NCBI RefSeq assembly: GCF_004364805.1
Contig: NZ_SOAP01000002.1
Location: 1,302,001 to 1,366,000, forward strand
Direction: 5' to 3'
Length of the DNA: 64,000 nt
Source of the DNA: Pelagimonas phthalicica
Lineage (GTDB): Bacteria; Pseudomonadota; Alphaproteobacteria; Rhodobacterales; Rhodobacteraceae
How positions within the stretch are numbered: position 1 is the first letter of the stretch; every line of letters begins with the position of its first letter. This document shows positions 1 through 8,595 of the stretch, one piece after another. The translations under genes and the position numbers were made by a program. The notes below the pieces were generated by a model. That model had not been told where the DNA came from, ran no database searches, and worked only from the letters and a program-made list of their open reading frames with translations.

Positions 1-1
1 T

Positions 2-742
2 ATGAAACTCGGTTTTCAAACGGATGCGGGCATTGGAACGCGGGCCAATCTGGGGGTGATTGTCCTGGAAACGGACGAAACGCTAGAGCATGAATTTTCG
101 CGGATCATGAACCGTGCCGGGGTGGCGCTATATCACAGTCGCATTCCCATGGTTCCGGAAATCCGCCCTGATACACTCGCCCGGATGGAGCAGGACTTGC
201 CCGCCTCTGCTCGTCTCTTGCCACCCTCGCTGACTTTCGACGCTATTGGCTTTGGCTGCACCTCGGCCTCTACCGTGATCGGCTCGGACAGGGTGGCAGA
301 AACGGTCCAAACCGTGTGCACCGGTGCCCAAGTCACCGATCCCCTGGCGGCCATCATCGCAGCGGGCCGCCACCTTGGGGTCAAGAAACTCGGCTTTGTG
401 ACCCCCTACATTCCCGAAGTTTCCGCCAAAATGCGGGCTAAGCTGGAAGAGGCCGGATTTGAAATCGCCGGATTCGGCTCCTTTGAAGAAGGTAATGACC
501 AAGTGGTCGCACGGATCACCAAGGCCTCGATCCTGGAGGCTATCGAAACCACCGCAGCCCAAGCCCCCTGCGACGCGGTGGTCGTTTCTTGCACCAATTT
601 GCGCTGTCTCGACGTGATCCCATTGGCCGAAGAGAGGCTTGGAAAGCCGGTTCTGTCCAGCAACCAAGCGTTGGCCTGGCATATGCTGCGTCTGGCTGGC
701 GTGCAGGATCCAAGCCCGGAATTCGGACAGCTATTCCGATAG
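2..742 (+). CDS. Asp/Glu racemase superfamily enzyme (maleate isomerase/arylmalonate decarboxylase-like)
   Basis: 246 residues of the two-cysteine Asp/Glu racemase superfamily. The catalytic cysteines are Cys86 in GFGCTSAS and Cys197 in VVSCTNLR, at the spacing typical of maleate cis-trans isomerases, EutA-type proteins and arylmalonate decarboxylases. A cytoplasmic enzyme acting next to a carboxylate (isomerisation, racemisation or decarboxylation) is expected; the substrate cannot be read from sequence. The ATG begins at the second base of the window, so no ribosome binding site or promoter is visible, but the length matches the family and the gene may be complete. It converges on xoxF with a hairpin terminator between them. 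Confidence 0.8.
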   Translation: MKLGFQTDAGIGTRANLGVIVLETDETLEHEFSRIMNRAGVALYHSRIPMVPEIRPDTLARMEQDLPASARLLPPSLTFDAIGFGCTSASTVIGSDRVAETVQTVCTGAQVTDPLAAIIAAGRHLGVKKLGFVTPYIPEVSAKMRAKLEEAGFEIAGFGSFEEGNDQVVARITKASILEAIETTAAQAPCDAVVVSCTNLRCLDVIPLAEERLGKPVLSSNQALAWHMLRLAGVQDPSPEFGQLFR

Positions 743-799
743 CTGCAACGCTTGCGAAAATTCCCATAAACAACAGGCCTTGCACCCCCTCGAAACGAA

Positions 800-828
800 A
801 ACGCCCCCGTGCTCAGCACAGGGGCGTT
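800..828. terminator. Bidirectional intrinsic terminator between racemase gene and xoxF
   Basis: An eight-base arm AACGCCCC pairs with GGGGCGTT and an inner GTGC pairs with GCAC around a three-base TCA loop, interrupted by one C-A mismatch. On the minus strand the stem is followed by TTCGTTT, and on the plus strand by a weaker CTAGATTTT. It lies between two convergent genes and can stop transcription from both sides, mainly that of xoxF. Confidence 0.75.
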
Positions 829-850
829 CTAGATTTTCAAGGGTCAAAGC

Positions 851-2626
851 TTAGTCAGCCGAAGCCAGTTGCTTTGGCAGGCGGAAGGTCCAGAGTGTGC
901 CACCTTGGTTCAGGTAGTTCACTTTCTTGGCCACTTCGCCGCCCCAAAGCGGAACCGCGCCGCCCCAGCCAGAGATCACAGTGACATATTGCTCGCCATC
1001 CTGCTCCCAGGTGACAGGCTGGCCGACGATGCCGGAACCAGTCTGGAAGGACCAAAGAACCTCACCGGTCTCATCGTCAAAGGCGATAAAGCGACCTTCA
1101 GGCGTGCCGGTGAACACAAGGCCACCCGCTGTGGTCATGACACCCGCCCAAAGCGGCGCGTCATTCTTGTATTCCCACTTGATTTCACCGGTATCCGGGT
1201 CAATCGCCTTGAGGCTACCGATATGGTCTTCGTAGTTCGGCTTGATGGTAAAGCCCGCACCGAGGTAAGCCGCGCCTTTCTTGTAGGAAATCGGCTCGTT
1301 CCAGATATCCATGCCCCATTCATTGGAGGGCACATAGAAGTTGCCGGTGTTCTGGCTAAACGCCATCGGCATCCAGTTTTTGCCACCCAGGAAGGATGGG
1401 GAGGCAAAGATGACCTCGCCCTTTTTGCCATCGGCGGCAGCGGATGGGTCACCAGGACGATTTTCCTCGTTAAAGATCGGGCGACCGTTTTCATCGATAC
1501 CATTGGCCCATGAGATGTCTTTGACAAATGGTGTGGCCGAGACGAATGCCCCGTCTTCGCGGTTCAACACGTAGAAATAGCCGTTGCGGTCGGCGGTGGC
1601 ATAGCGCTTGTTGCCGTCGCGGTCGGTATAGGCGACGACTTCATTCACGCCGTCATAGTCCCAACCTTCGCGTGGGGTGGTCTGGAAGTGCCATTTGATG
1701 TCGCCGGTTGCCGGATCAATACCGATACGGGAGGCGGCATAGAGGTTGTCGCCCGTGCCGTCATTCAACTGACCTGCGTTGCGCAGCCAGCTGTTCCAAG
1801 GGGCCGGGTTGCCCGCGCCAAAGACCAGCGTGTCGGTGTCAGCGTCATAGCTGCCGCCAAGCCAGGTGGCGCCGCCACCGGTTTTCCACATGTCGCCGGG
1901 CCAAGTGGCGTTCAGGACACCGGTCATGGTGCTTTCTTCGCCGTTCAGCGTGCCCATGTGACCTTCGATCACCGGACGCGTCCAGACGAGATCGCCGGTT
2001 TCAGCGTCACGGGCCTGTACTTCGCCAACGATGCCGAATTCGCCACCGGAATTGCCGGTGATCACCAGCCCGTTCACGATCAGCGGCGCAGCCGTATAGC
2101 TGTAACCCGCTTTGTAATCAGCGATTTTCTTGTTCCAGACCGTGTCGCCGGTCTTGGCGTTCAGCGCAACGATGCGTGCATCCAAAGTGCCGAAATAGAT
2201 GTTGTCGCCATAGATCGCCGCGCCGCGGTTCACCACGTCACAGCAGGGCAGGATACCCTCAGGCAGGCGCGCATCATACTGCCACAGCTCTTCGCCGGTC
2301 TTGATATCAATCGCATACATGCGGCTGTAAGAGCCGGTGATATACATCACGCCATCATGCACGATCGGCTGGGTTTCCTGGCCGCGCTGCTTTTCGCCAC
2401 CAAGGCTGAACGCCCAGGCAGGGACAAGGTTTTTGACGTTGTCTTTGTTCAGAATATCCAGCGGGGAGTAGCGTTGCAGATGACGCCCCATCCCGTTGGT
2501 CAGAACGTCGCCGGTGGATACGCCATCATTGGCCAGCATCTCTTCGGTGACGGGGCTTGCATACGCCGTTGTCAGTGCGGATGTGGCAAAGATTGCTGCC
2601 ACCGCTGCAGTTAAGAATTTGTTCAT
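851..2626 (-). CDS. xoxF: Lanthanide-dependent PQQ methanol dehydrogenase XoxF
   Basis: 591-residue periplasmic quinoprotein alcohol dehydrogenase that oxidises methanol (and often formaldehyde), passing electrons to a c-type cytochrome. Visible family marks are a signal peptide (about residues 1-23, ending AYA), the vicinal cysteines Cys128-Cys129 that stack on PQQ, repeated W-motifs of an eight-bladed propeller, and the WDYDG motif. In that motif Asp323 is the catalytic base and Asp325 is the extra lanthanide ligand that distinguishes XoxF from calcium-type MxaF, which has Ala there. The start is the ATG preceded by GGGAGGAGA; a longer frame upstream lacks a signal peptide. No mxaF/mxaI is present, so this is the only methanol dehydrogenase in the window. 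Confidence 0.96.
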   Translation of the reverse strand: MNKFLTAAVAAIFATSALTTAYASPVTEEMLANDGVSTGDVLTNGMGRHLQRYSPLDILNKDNVKNLVPAWAFSLGGEKQRGQETQPIVHDGVMYITGSYSRMYAIDIKTGEELWQYDARLPEGILPCCDVVNRGAAIYGDNIYFGTLDARIVALNAKTGDTVWNKKIADYKAGYSYTAAPLIVNGLVITGNSGGEFGIVGEVQARDAETGDLVWTRPVIEGHMGTLNGEESTMTGVLNATWPGDMWKTGGGATWLGGSYDADTDTLVFGAGNPAPWNSWLRNAGQLNDGTGDNLYAASRIGIDPATGDIKWHFQTTPREGWDYDGVNEVVAYTDRDGNKRYATADRNGYFYVLNREDGAFVSATPFVKDISWANGIDENGRPIFNEENRPGDPSAAADGKKGEVIFASPSFLGGKNWMPMAFSQNTGNFYVPSNEWGMDIWNEPISYKKGAAYLGAGFTIKPNYEDHIGSLKAIDPDTGEIKWEYKNDAPLWAGVMTTAGGLVFTGTPEGRFIAFDDETGEVLWSFQTGSGIVGQPVTWEQDGEQYVTVISGWGGAVPLWGGEVAKKVNYLNQGGTLWTFRLPKQLASAD

Positions 2627-2732
2627 GTCCTCTCCTCCCGTTGCCGATGAAATGGCCAATGCGCCTGTCCAAACAGCGCAAAGCTACACGGTGCGGATAT
2701 TATTCGCTCAATCCCAAAACAGAGGTATTGCA

Positions 2733-2748
2733 CAATGGTCGTACGACC
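2733..2748. promoter_or_regulatory. Candidate operator with 12-bp palindrome upstream of xoxF
   Basis: GGTCGTACGACC (2737-2748) is a perfect palindrome in the divergent region between xoxF and the exported protein gene. It overlaps CAATGGTCGTA (2733-2743), repeated exactly at 3917-3927 in the next divergent promoter of the cluster and with two mismatches at 9806-9816. A role as binding site of a methanol or lanthanide-responsive regulator is inferred; no regulator gene is present nearby. Confidence 0.45.
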
Positions 2749-2765
2749 CTAAATTCCTTGACTTC

Positions 2766-2783
2766 ACCATATAAGACTATGGT
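2766..2783. promoter_or_regulatory. Inverted repeat ACCATA-N6-TATGGT
   Basis: ACCATA (2766-2771) and TATGGT (2778-2783) form an inverted repeat with a six-base spacer, about 50 bases before the gene at 2835 and 140 bases before xoxF. The right arm lies in CTATGGTCTCA, related to the motif in the other divergent promoters of the island. It may be a second binding site for the same regulator. Confidence 0.35.
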
Positions 2784-2834
2784 CTCAGAGCGACTCACAG
2801 GGGCGGTAATTAGGCTGTGATGCAGGGGGACATC

Positions 2835-3368
2835 ATGCATCATTACCGATCTTTGACCGCGGCTTTGATCTGCACCTGCCTGTCCTCTGCCGCTCTGGCC
2901 GAGCAACGCGATGTGGTCTTGGTGACCAACGCCGGGGACGAGACCAAGGTCGCAACGATTAATCTGGAACCGGACGGCAGCTATGACATCGTAATGGCGG
3001 ACGCACCGTTTTCCGATCATTTCCTGTCGATGCGACCCTTTCGATGCATCGTCGGCCCGGACAAGCATTGGTGCCACTTGCCCTACCCTTACGAGATCAA
3101 GCGCAATATTTCCGAGGATCTTATCGACTTGGAATATGACTTTTTATTCGTTTGGAAAGGGGCGAATGATTACGGGATCAACCTGTGGAACGGGGTTTAC
3201 TACAAGCTTGAACAGCAAGGGGATCAGATCCTTGGCAGCTTGCACGAGGTTGATCTCGACCAGTTGGGCGTGCCCCCCGCCGCCGGTGACTTGCGACCGC
3301 TGAGCGACAAGGACCTGCATGAAAGCGATCCGGACAGCCATTGGCTGCCCCGTCTCGTCATTCGCTGA
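2835..3368 (+). CDS. Exported protein of unknown function, divergent from xoxF
   Basis: 177 residues with a clear signal peptide (SLTAALICTCLSSAALA). The mature part is rich in Asp and aromatic residues and has two cysteines (FRCIVG and HWCHLP) that could form a disulfide. I do not recognise a named family. The chosen ATG has AGGGGGA six bases upstream; an ATG at 2820 would put extra residues before the signal peptide without a better ribosome site. Its position divergent from xoxF with a shared control region suggests a periplasmic role in the methanol oxidation island, but that is context only. Confidence 0.7.
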   Translation: MHHYRSLTAALICTCLSSAALAEQRDVVLVTNAGDETKVATINLEPDGSYDIVMADAPFSDHFLSMRPFRCIVGPDKHWCHLPYPYEIKRNISEDLIDLEYDFLFVWKGANDYGINLWNGVYYKLEQQGDQILGSLHEVDLDQLGVPPAAGDLRPLSDKDLHESDPDSHWLPRLVIR

Positions 3369-3378
3369 CCGTCGCGTC

Positions 3379-3403
3379 GACCGGCCCGAAAATCGGACCG
3401 GTC
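3379..3403. terminator. Hairpin between convergent genes
   Basis: GACCGG pairs with CCGGTC and an inner CCGA with TCGG around an AAA loop, with one mismatch. It lies between the stops of the exported protein gene and the cytochrome gene. No U-run follows, so termination efficiency is uncertain. Confidence 0.45.
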
Positions 3404-3413
3404 TAGGCGCGCT

Positions 3414-3818
3414 TTATTGATCAAGCGCCTTGTTATCCTTGGTCGAAATCGATGTCAGATAGGCCAGGATAAAATCCTGCACGGTGCGATCTTCGATCCC
3501 GACATGGCGCATCTTGGTGCCGGGCATAAAGCCGTCATTGTCTTCCATCCAGGCGCGCAAGGCCGCTGGGGTCCACACAATGCCCGATGCTTCCAACGCA
3601 ATGGAATAGTCGTAACCTTCGACACTGCCGGCCGCGCGATACAGGACGTTTTCCAAAGGCGGCCCATAAGAGGGGTCGGTCGGCTCAACCGCGTGGCACC
3701 GCCGGCATTCGCCTTCGAACAGGGTTTTGCCGGCGGTGACCTTTACCTCTTCGAATGTATCGGCCATGGCGGGGCCTGCCAACAGGCAGGCGGCGGCTAG
3801 GGTAGACAGGGCACGCAT
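3414..3818 (-). CDS. Small periplasmic class I cytochrome c
   Basis: 134 residues with a signal peptide (ending AMA) and one haem-binding CRRCH motif (Cys38, Cys41, His42). The Met in GTKMRH is the likely distal ligand, as in mitochondrial-type and c2/c550 cytochromes. It can shuttle electrons in the periplasm. Being two genes from xoxF, it is a candidate acceptor for methanol dehydrogenase or a link to the terminal oxidase; the PedF-type cytochrome at 9943 is the competing candidate. The ATG is preceded by a GGAGAAAA ribosome site. Confidence 0.85.
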   Translation of the reverse strand: MRALSTLAAACLLAGPAMADTFEEVKVTAGKTLFEGECRRCHAVEPTDPSYGPPLENVLYRAAGSVEGYDYSIALEASGIVWTPAALRAWMEDNDGFMPGTKMRHVGIEDRTVQDFILAYLTSISTKDNKALDQ

Positions 3819-3916
3819 GGTTTTTCTCCTTCACTGCGTTACGCTGCGGTAAAGTACCAATTGCGTGCGGGTGCCTATCTTGATCCACATCAACGGAATG
3901 CCCGTCTCGCCCTGTC

Positions 3917-3927
3917 CAATGGTCGTA
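3917..3927 (+). promoter_or_regulatory. Second copy of CAATGGTCGTA motif
   Basis: Identical over 11 bases to the sequence at 2733-2743. It lies in the divergent region between the small cytochrome gene and the NitT/TauT-type binding protein gene, about 100 bases before the first and 58 before the second. A shared regulator of the island is inferred. Confidence 0.4.
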
Positions 3928-3984
3928 TATCGGCGCATTTTTCGGCTGCTAAGGTGAAGATCAGCCATGGTTAGGGAGGATACC

Positions 3985-4959
3985 ATGAATATCATGAACA
4001 CACTTTGCGGTGCCGCCCTGGCACTGGCAACAACCGCCGGAGCGGCCCTAGCCGAGGCCCCAACCCTGCGCGCCGCCGTGCTGAAATTCGGCACCGTGAA
4101 CTGGGAATTGGACGTGATCAAACATCACGGCCTGGACAGCGCCAACGGCTTTACACTGGACGTTCAGGGCGTCGCTGGCGGATCCGCGGCCAAGGTCGCC
4201 TTTCAGGGTGGCGAGGCCGATGTGATCGTCTCCGATTGGCTTTGGGTGGCGCGGCAACGCGCTGCGGGCAAGGACTATGTCTTTATCCCCTATTCCAAGG
4301 CCGTGGGCAGCGTCATGGTTCCCGCCGACAGCCCCGCCCAAAGCCTTGCTGATCTCAAAGGGTTGAAAGTTGGCATTGCTGGCGGACCTTTGGACAAAAG
4401 CTGGCTGATCCTGCAGGCCTATGCAGCGCAAACATCCGGGCTGGACTTGAAATCCGAAACGGAACAAGTCTTTGGTGCCCCGCCCTTGATCTTCAAATCA
4501 GCTCTGTCGGGTGAAGTCGGCGCGGCGATCAACTTCTGGCACTTCCTCGCCAAGATGGAAGCCTCGGGCATGCGCAAACTGGTGGATGTCTCTGATGCCG
4601 CGACCGCCTTGGGGCTGGATCCGAACACTCCGCTTTTGGGCTATGTCGTCAAAGGCGAGATGCTGCGCGACAACCCGGAATTGGTTGAGGGCATGGCAGC
4701 GGCCTCGCGGGCGGCCAAGGATATTCTGGCAAGCGATGACGCTGAATGGGACCGCCTGCGCCCCCGGATGAATGCCAAAACCGATGCGCAATTCGCGGCC
4801 CTGAAAGCGGGCTTTCGTGCGGGCATCCCTGCCCCCGGCCCCGTGGATGAAACCGCAGCAGCCAAGATGCTTGACCTGATGGTGAAACTCGGCGGCCCGG
4901 ATCTGATGGGCGACGCCACGGACCTGCCGGAGGGTACATTTGTCCAGCCCGGCAGCTAA
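3985..4959 (+). CDS. ABC transporter substrate-binding protein, NitT/TauT type
   Basis: 324-residue periplasmic binding protein with a signal peptide ending ALA. It has the fold and motifs of the nitrate/taurine/aliphatic sulfonate group (for example GGSAAKVAFQGGEADV near residue 60). The ligand cannot be told. The ATG follows GGGAGGATA; the next gene, for the ATPase, overlaps its end by 20 bases. The matching permease is not next door but at 14693-15466, at the far edge of the methanol oxidation island. The association suggests import of something needed for alcohol oxidation, but this is inference. Confidence 0.85.
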   Translation: MNIMNTLCGAALALATTAGAALAEAPTLRAAVLKFGTVNWELDVIKHHGLDSANGFTLDVQGVAGGSAAKVAFQGGEADVIVSDWLWVARQRAAGKDYVFIPYSKAVGSVMVPADSPAQSLADLKGLKVGIAGGPLDKSWLILQAYAAQTSGLDLKSETEQVFGAPPLIFKSALSGEVGAAINFWHFLAKMEASGMRKLVDVSDAATALGLDPNTPLLGYVVKGEMLRDNPELVEGMAAASRAAKDILASDDAEWDRLRPRMNAKTDAQFAALKAGFRAGIPAPGPVDETAAAKMLDLMVKLGGPDLMGDATDLPEGTFVQPGS

Positions 4960-5602
4960 CCAGCTCCCCCTGCTTGATCTGCGGATCGAGCACCTTCAGC
5001 GCGCCTCCGAGGTAATCCTCGGGGGCGTTGCCTTGCGCGTGACACGTGGTGAAACAGTCGCCCTGACCGGCCCCTCTGGCATTGGGAAAACCACGATCTT
5101 GCGCGTTATTGCCGGTCTCGACGAAGCGACTCAGGGCCAATGTAAAGTCCAAGGCAAAATTGCCATGGTCTTTCAAGAGCCCACATTGCTGCCCTGGCGC
5201 AACCTGACCCAGAACATCTGTCTGACTGCCGGAGTAACACCGGCCGAGGCAGATCAATGGCTGGCGGATGTGGGGCTTGCGAGGCGAGGTGGTGATTATC
5301 CCGGCCAACTCTCGCTTGGGCAAGAGCGCAGGTTGGCCCTGGCCCGCGCCTTTGCAGCCAAACCAGACCTTCTTTTGATGGATGAACCCTTTGTCTCGCT
5401 CGACCGTGAATTAGCAGATGAAATGATGGCGCTGTTTGAGAAACTGCGCGACGCCCATCAAGTCACGACTTTGCTCGTCACCCATGTCGCAGAGGAGGCC
5501 GAACGACTGGCGACGCGCGTCATTACCTTAGGTGGCAAACCGGCTCGTATTATCTCTGACGCGCCCGTGCTGGATCATAGCCCAGAAGTGCCGCGCCCAT
5601 GA
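4940..5602 (+). CDS. ABC transporter ATP-binding protein, NitT/TauT type
   Basis: 220-residue cytoplasmic ATPase. Walker A is GPSGIGKTT, the signature is LSLGQ (variant of LSGGQ), Walker B is LLLMDEP and the switch histidine is in LLVTH. It starts with TTG, inside the end of the binding-protein gene: GGAGGG lies five bases before this TTG, no ATG or GTG is suitably placed, and homology begins just after, so translational coupling is likely. The 3' end overlaps the convergent permease gene by 53 bases. It should power the transporter formed with the proteins at 3985 and 14693. Confidence 0.85.
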   Translation: MSSPAANQLPLLDLRIEHLQRASEVILGGVALRVTRGETVALTGPSGIGKTTILRVIAGLDEATQGQCKVQGKIAMVFQEPTLLPWRNLTQNICLTAGVTPAEADQWLADVGLARRGGDYPGQLSLGQERRLALARAFAAKPDLLLMDEPFVSLDRELADEMMALFEKLRDAHQVTTLLVTHVAEEAERLATRVITLGGKPARIISDAPVLDHSPEVPRP

Positions 5603-6332
5603 ACACCGCCAGCGCAAGCGCAGACCAACCCAAGGCGGACCAATTCATCTGTGCATGCAACGCAAACCGGATGAGTTCGACCGCATGGGTAAACGGGTTG
5701 AGCGCGCAAATATCGTGAAGCAACTCCGAGCTTTCGGCCATTTTCCACAGCGGATAAAGCGCGGATGACAGAAAGAACATCGGGAAGATGACAAAGTTCA
5801 TCACGCCCGAAAAATTCTCCAACCGCTTGACAAAGCTAGACAAAAGAAGCCCCAACGCCCCAAGCATAAGCCCACAGACGATCAGCGCGGGCAGCACGGT
5901 AACATAGCCAATGGCCGGATGGGTGATGTCAAACAGGGCGGCGATGCCAAGAAAGGCATAGACCTGCAAAATCGAAATCGCGGTTGACCCCAGAAGTTTG
6001 CAAAACAACACCCATCCGCGTGGCAAAGGGGCGGTCAGCAGCAGCTTCATCGACCCCATTTCCCGGTCATAGACCAGACTAAGTGAGGACTGCATGCCAT
6101 TGAAAAGCATAATCATTCCGCACAGCCCCGGCACGATGTAAGTCTCGTAGGTGATGTAGGTCTGGTAGGGCGGGCTGATGCTAAGGCCCAAGGCGGCACG
6201 AAACCCGGCGGCAAAGACCAGTAGCCAGATCAGCGGACGTACCAAAGCGGCGACAAAACGCTCGCGCTGATGGATAAAACGCAGCGCTTCCCGTGTGATG
6301 ATCGCCCAAAGCGATGTCCAATAGAGCCTCAT
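5550..6332 (-). CDS. lutF: ABC-2 type permease of the PQQ-alcohol dehydrogenase-associated transporter (LutF-like)
   Basis: 260 residues with about six hydrophobic segments and the ABC-2 membrane fold (VRPLIWLLVFAAGF near the N-terminus). It is the last gene of a tightly coupled operon reading 9770 to 5550 and overlaps the ATPase gene by ATGA. This set (binding protein, beta-propeller, ATPase, ABC-2 permease) is known next to PQQ alcohol dehydrogenases; in Methylobacterium homologous lut genes are needed for lanthanide use. Whether this permease imports metal or exports something is not shown by sequence. Confidence 0.8.
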   Translation of the reverse strand: MRLYWTSLWAIITREALRFIHQRERFVAALVRPLIWLLVFAAGFRAALGLSISPPYQTYITYETYIVPGLCGMIMLFNGMQSSLSLVYDREMGSMKLLLTAPLPRGWVLFCKLLGSTAISILQVYAFLGIAALFDITHPAIGYVTVLPALIVCGLMLGALGLLLSSFVKRLENFSGVMNFVIFPMFFLSSALYPLWKMAESSELLHDICALNPFTHAVELIRFALHAQMNWSALGWSALALAVFMGAALLGYDPARARQR

Positions 6333-7045
6333 GCCTCGGCCCCCGTCAGGGACAGAAAGCGGTCCGCCAGCGGCATGTCACCCGCGATCTCAGCGGCAAA
6401 GCCATCGGCCAGAACCTGTGCTTGGTGCAAGATCACCAGCCGATCCTTGTCATAGACCTCGTCGGTGAGATGAGTGGCCCACAGCACGGTTTTCCCCTCA
6501 TCAGCAAGGTGATGGGCATATTCGGTGATCGAGCGGCGCGCTGCCGCATCCAGGCCGACGGTCGGCTCGTCCAACAGCAAAACCTCTGGGTCATGGATCA
6601 GCGCGCGCGCCAGTTCCGCCCGGCGGCGATGCCCGCCATTTAGAGACCGGGTCTTTTCCCCGTCGCGTTCGCGCATGCTCAACTGATCCAGCGCCGCATC
6701 AATGCGCATACGCGCGTCCTTGCCCGACAGCCCATGCAGCGCCGCGAAATAGCGCAGATTTTGCGCCACCGTCAGGTCAAGATCCAAAGTGGTTTGTTGA
6801 AACACAATTCCCAGCCGCGCCAAAGCCGCCCTTGGCTGACACTGCAAGTCATACCCAGCAATGGAAATCCGGCCCTTGGATGATACCAAGAGCCGGGTCA
6901 ACAGGCTGAATAATGTCGATTTTCCCGCCCCGTTCGGCCCAAGCAGCACACAAAACCGCCCTGCAGCAACGCTGAAAGACACATCCTTCAGCGCCGTTTT
7001 TGGACCATAGGAATAGGTCAGGTCTTCGACAAGTAATCCGCTCAT
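6329..7045 (-). CDS. lutE: ABC ATPase of the PQQ-alcohol dehydrogenase-associated transporter (LutE-like)
   Basis: 238 residues: Walker A GPNGAGKST, signature LNGGHRRR, Walker B VLLLDEP, switch histidine in WATH. The LNGGH signature in place of LSGGQ fits my recollection of this ATPase family. It couples by ATGA overlaps to the genes on both sides, so it is made with the permease at 5550. It would energise transport across the inner membrane, with lanthanide or a ligand complex as the inferred cargo. Confidence 0.82.
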   Translation of the reverse strand: MSGLLVEDLTYSYGPKTALKDVSFSVAAGRFCVLLGPNGAGKSTLFSLLTRLLVSSKGRISIAGYDLQCQPRAALARLGIVFQQTTLDLDLTVAQNLRYFAALHGLSGKDARMRIDAALDQLSMRERDGEKTRSLNGGHRRRAELARALIHDPEVLLLDEPTVGLDAAARRSITEYAHHLADEGKTVLWATHLTDEVYDKDRLVILHQAQVLADGFAAEIAGDMPLADRFLSLTGAEA

Positions 7046-7506
7046 TCGATGGTGATATCAAGCCTTTGGGTTTCACCCGTGGTGCCGGGAATCTTGATGT
7101 AGTATTGACCGGGTTTGATCGCGACGAAACCCACTTCCATCTCTCCGGCCTCATCAAACTCGATGGAATCAAGCCCCAGCGGGCGGATCTCTAGCCCCTC
7201 AACCACGATCTCATCGATCCAGATCGCGCGGAAGAATTCAGGGCCAACCAAAGTCAGTTCCTGGCTGCCATCCCCCTGAATTTCAAACTCATAATAGGTG
7301 CCGGATTTCAATGTCCATGGCCCGGTGGGCGAGATCGGTTCGCCCGCCGACAGGATCACCGGCGGCAGATCTTCCTTGTTTTTGCCAGACAGCAGACCGG
7401 CGGCACCAAAGCCGCCATCATCATCATCGTCATCATCGGCAAAGCCCGCGGTCGGCGCAGCAAGCGCCAGTGCGGCGATCAGTGCAAGAGTTGTGCGAAT
7501 AGGCAT
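7042..7506 (-). CDS. Asp-rich exported protein of the lut-like operon
   Basis: 154 residues. The signal peptide ends AGFA and is followed at once by seven consecutive aspartates and GG, so the mature N-terminus is an Asp tract. The rest is beta-rich and acidic, with a closing pattern (GQYYIKIPG..LDITIE) like small cupredoxin or immunoglobulin-like folds. However, it has no Cys or His, which excludes a type 1 copper site. The start has GGGAGGAAAAA before it. It overlaps the ATPase gene by ATGA. An Asp tract in a lanthanide-linked operon suggests binding of hard cations, but this is inference; I do not recognise a named family. Confidence 0.75.
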   Translation of the reverse strand: MPIRTTLALIAALALAAPTAGFADDDDDDDGGFGAAGLLSGKNKEDLPPVILSAGEPISPTGPWTLKSGTYYEFEIQGDGSQELTLVGPEFFRAIWIDEIVVEGLEIRPLGLDSIEFDEAGEMEVGFVAIKPGQYYIKIPGTTGETQRLDITIE

Positions 7507-7533
7507 GGTTTTTCCTCCCATTAGAAATTGGTC

Positions 7534-7576
7534 GCAATTCCGGACGAAAAACCGGTTCCCGTTTTTCTGGAATTGC
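7534..7576 (-). other. Strong intercistronic hairpin in the lut-like operon
   Basis: GCAATTCC (7534-7541) pairs with GGAATTGC (7569-7576) and inner GAAAAAC with GTTTTTC around an eight-base loop, with a small asymmetric bulge. It is in the 120-base gap between the beta-propeller gene and the Asp-rich protein gene, the only wide gap in this operon. It may be a processing or attenuation site that sets different dosage for upstream and downstream genes. It lacks a terminal U-run. Confidence 0.5.
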
Positions 7577-7626
7577 TCTTAGCTAAAAACCGGACAGGTC
7601 TTGTCGCGGAAATTCTGTGTCGCGGA

Positions 7627-8595
7627 TCAGGTTGGCGAAGGCCGATAGGCCGCCCCCCAGGGAAAGCGCCCGACCTTGATGGTCTTGATCGCTTTGCGAC
7701 TTGCCACATCGATCACGGTCACGTCGCCAGACACACCATTGGTGGTGAACAACAGCGAGCGATCCTCGTTGAAATCCATGTGCCAGACGCGCCGCCCAAC
7801 CAGGATGTAATCTTCGACCTCATAGGTGTCGGCATTGACCACAGCCACGTGGTTTGACGGCCCAAGCGCGACAAACGCATGGGTATCGCCAGCGGCAAAT
7901 TCAAACCCTACTGGCTGCACCCGGTCGGGATGAACACCCTGAACCTCAAAGGAAATCTTAGCCTTTTCCGCCTGATTGGACGCATCAAACACGGTGATCG
8001 TTCCCCCGATCTCGGAACTCACCCACATCTCCGTGCCCTCTTTGACGAATTCCGCATGACGGGGGCGGCTATCGACCAGGGTATTGGCGAAAAGCTTTTG
8101 CGTCTCTGTGTCGATCCAATGGGCCATATTGGTGGTTTCAGAGGTGGTGATGGCGATTTTGCCATCGGGCGACACCGCCATGCCCTCGGGTTCGACCCCG
8201 ACATCGATCTGGGCAATCACCTTGCGGCTTTCGGTATCAACAACGGTGGTGATCGCGTCATCCTCGTTGGCGATGTAAAGATGCCGGTCATTGGGGTGCA
8301 GCACGAATTGTTCCGGGTCATCGCCCGAGGGCAGATCGTTCAGGATCTTGCCGGTGTTCGGGTCCATGACCTGCACCGCATTGCTGTCTGACGCGCAAAT
8401 ATAGACACGGCTGAAATCCTTGGAAAACAGGATGCCACGCGGGCGCTCGCCAGTTTCATACGTCTTGATAACCTCAAGCGTCTCGGTGGAAATCACCGAC
8501 ACCGTGTCATCCTTTTCATTGGTCACCCAAATCTCGCCCGCGCTGGCCAGGCTTGTGCTGGCCAAAAGCGCGGCCACTGTAGACAGAATTCTCAT
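7627..8595 (-). CDS. YVTN-type beta-propeller protein, PQQ-dependent catabolism-associated
   Basis: 322-residue exported protein with a signal peptide ending ASA, made of repeated beta-propeller units (ITVFDASNQ, VTVIDVASRK and similar, each with an YVTN-like core). This family occurs beside PQQ alcohol dehydrogenases with the same ABC genes. It probably acts in the periplasm as a binding or scaffolding partner. It overlaps the binding-protein gene by ATGA. It is not a dehydrogenase itself: it lacks the vicinal cysteines and the WD[YF]DG motif of XoxF. Confidence 0.85.
   Translation of the reverse strand: MRILSTVAALLASTSLASAGEIWVTNEKDDTVSVISTETLEVIKTYETGERPRGILFSKDFSRVYICASDSNAVQVMDPNTGKILNDLPSGDDPEQFVLHPNDRHLYIANEDDAITTVVDTESRKVIAQIDVGVEPEGMAVSPDGKIAITTSETTNMAHWIDTETQKLFANTLVDSRPRHAEFVKEGTEMWVSSEIGGTITVFDASNQAEKAKISFEVQGVHPDRVQPVGFEFAAGDTHAFVALGPSNHVAVVNADTYEVEDYILVGRRVWHMDFNEDRSLLFTTNGVSGDVTVIDVASRKAIKTIKVGRFPWGAAYRPSPT

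Noticed and set aside
1688-2614. 308-codon frame on the plus strand opposite xoxF
   Set aside because: Antisense shadow of a clearly real gene; no family likeness or ribosome site.
851-2626. Calling the methanol dehydrogenase MxaF (calcium type)
   Set aside because: The motif is WDYDG with the second Asp; MxaF has Ala there, and no mxaI small subunit gene is present.
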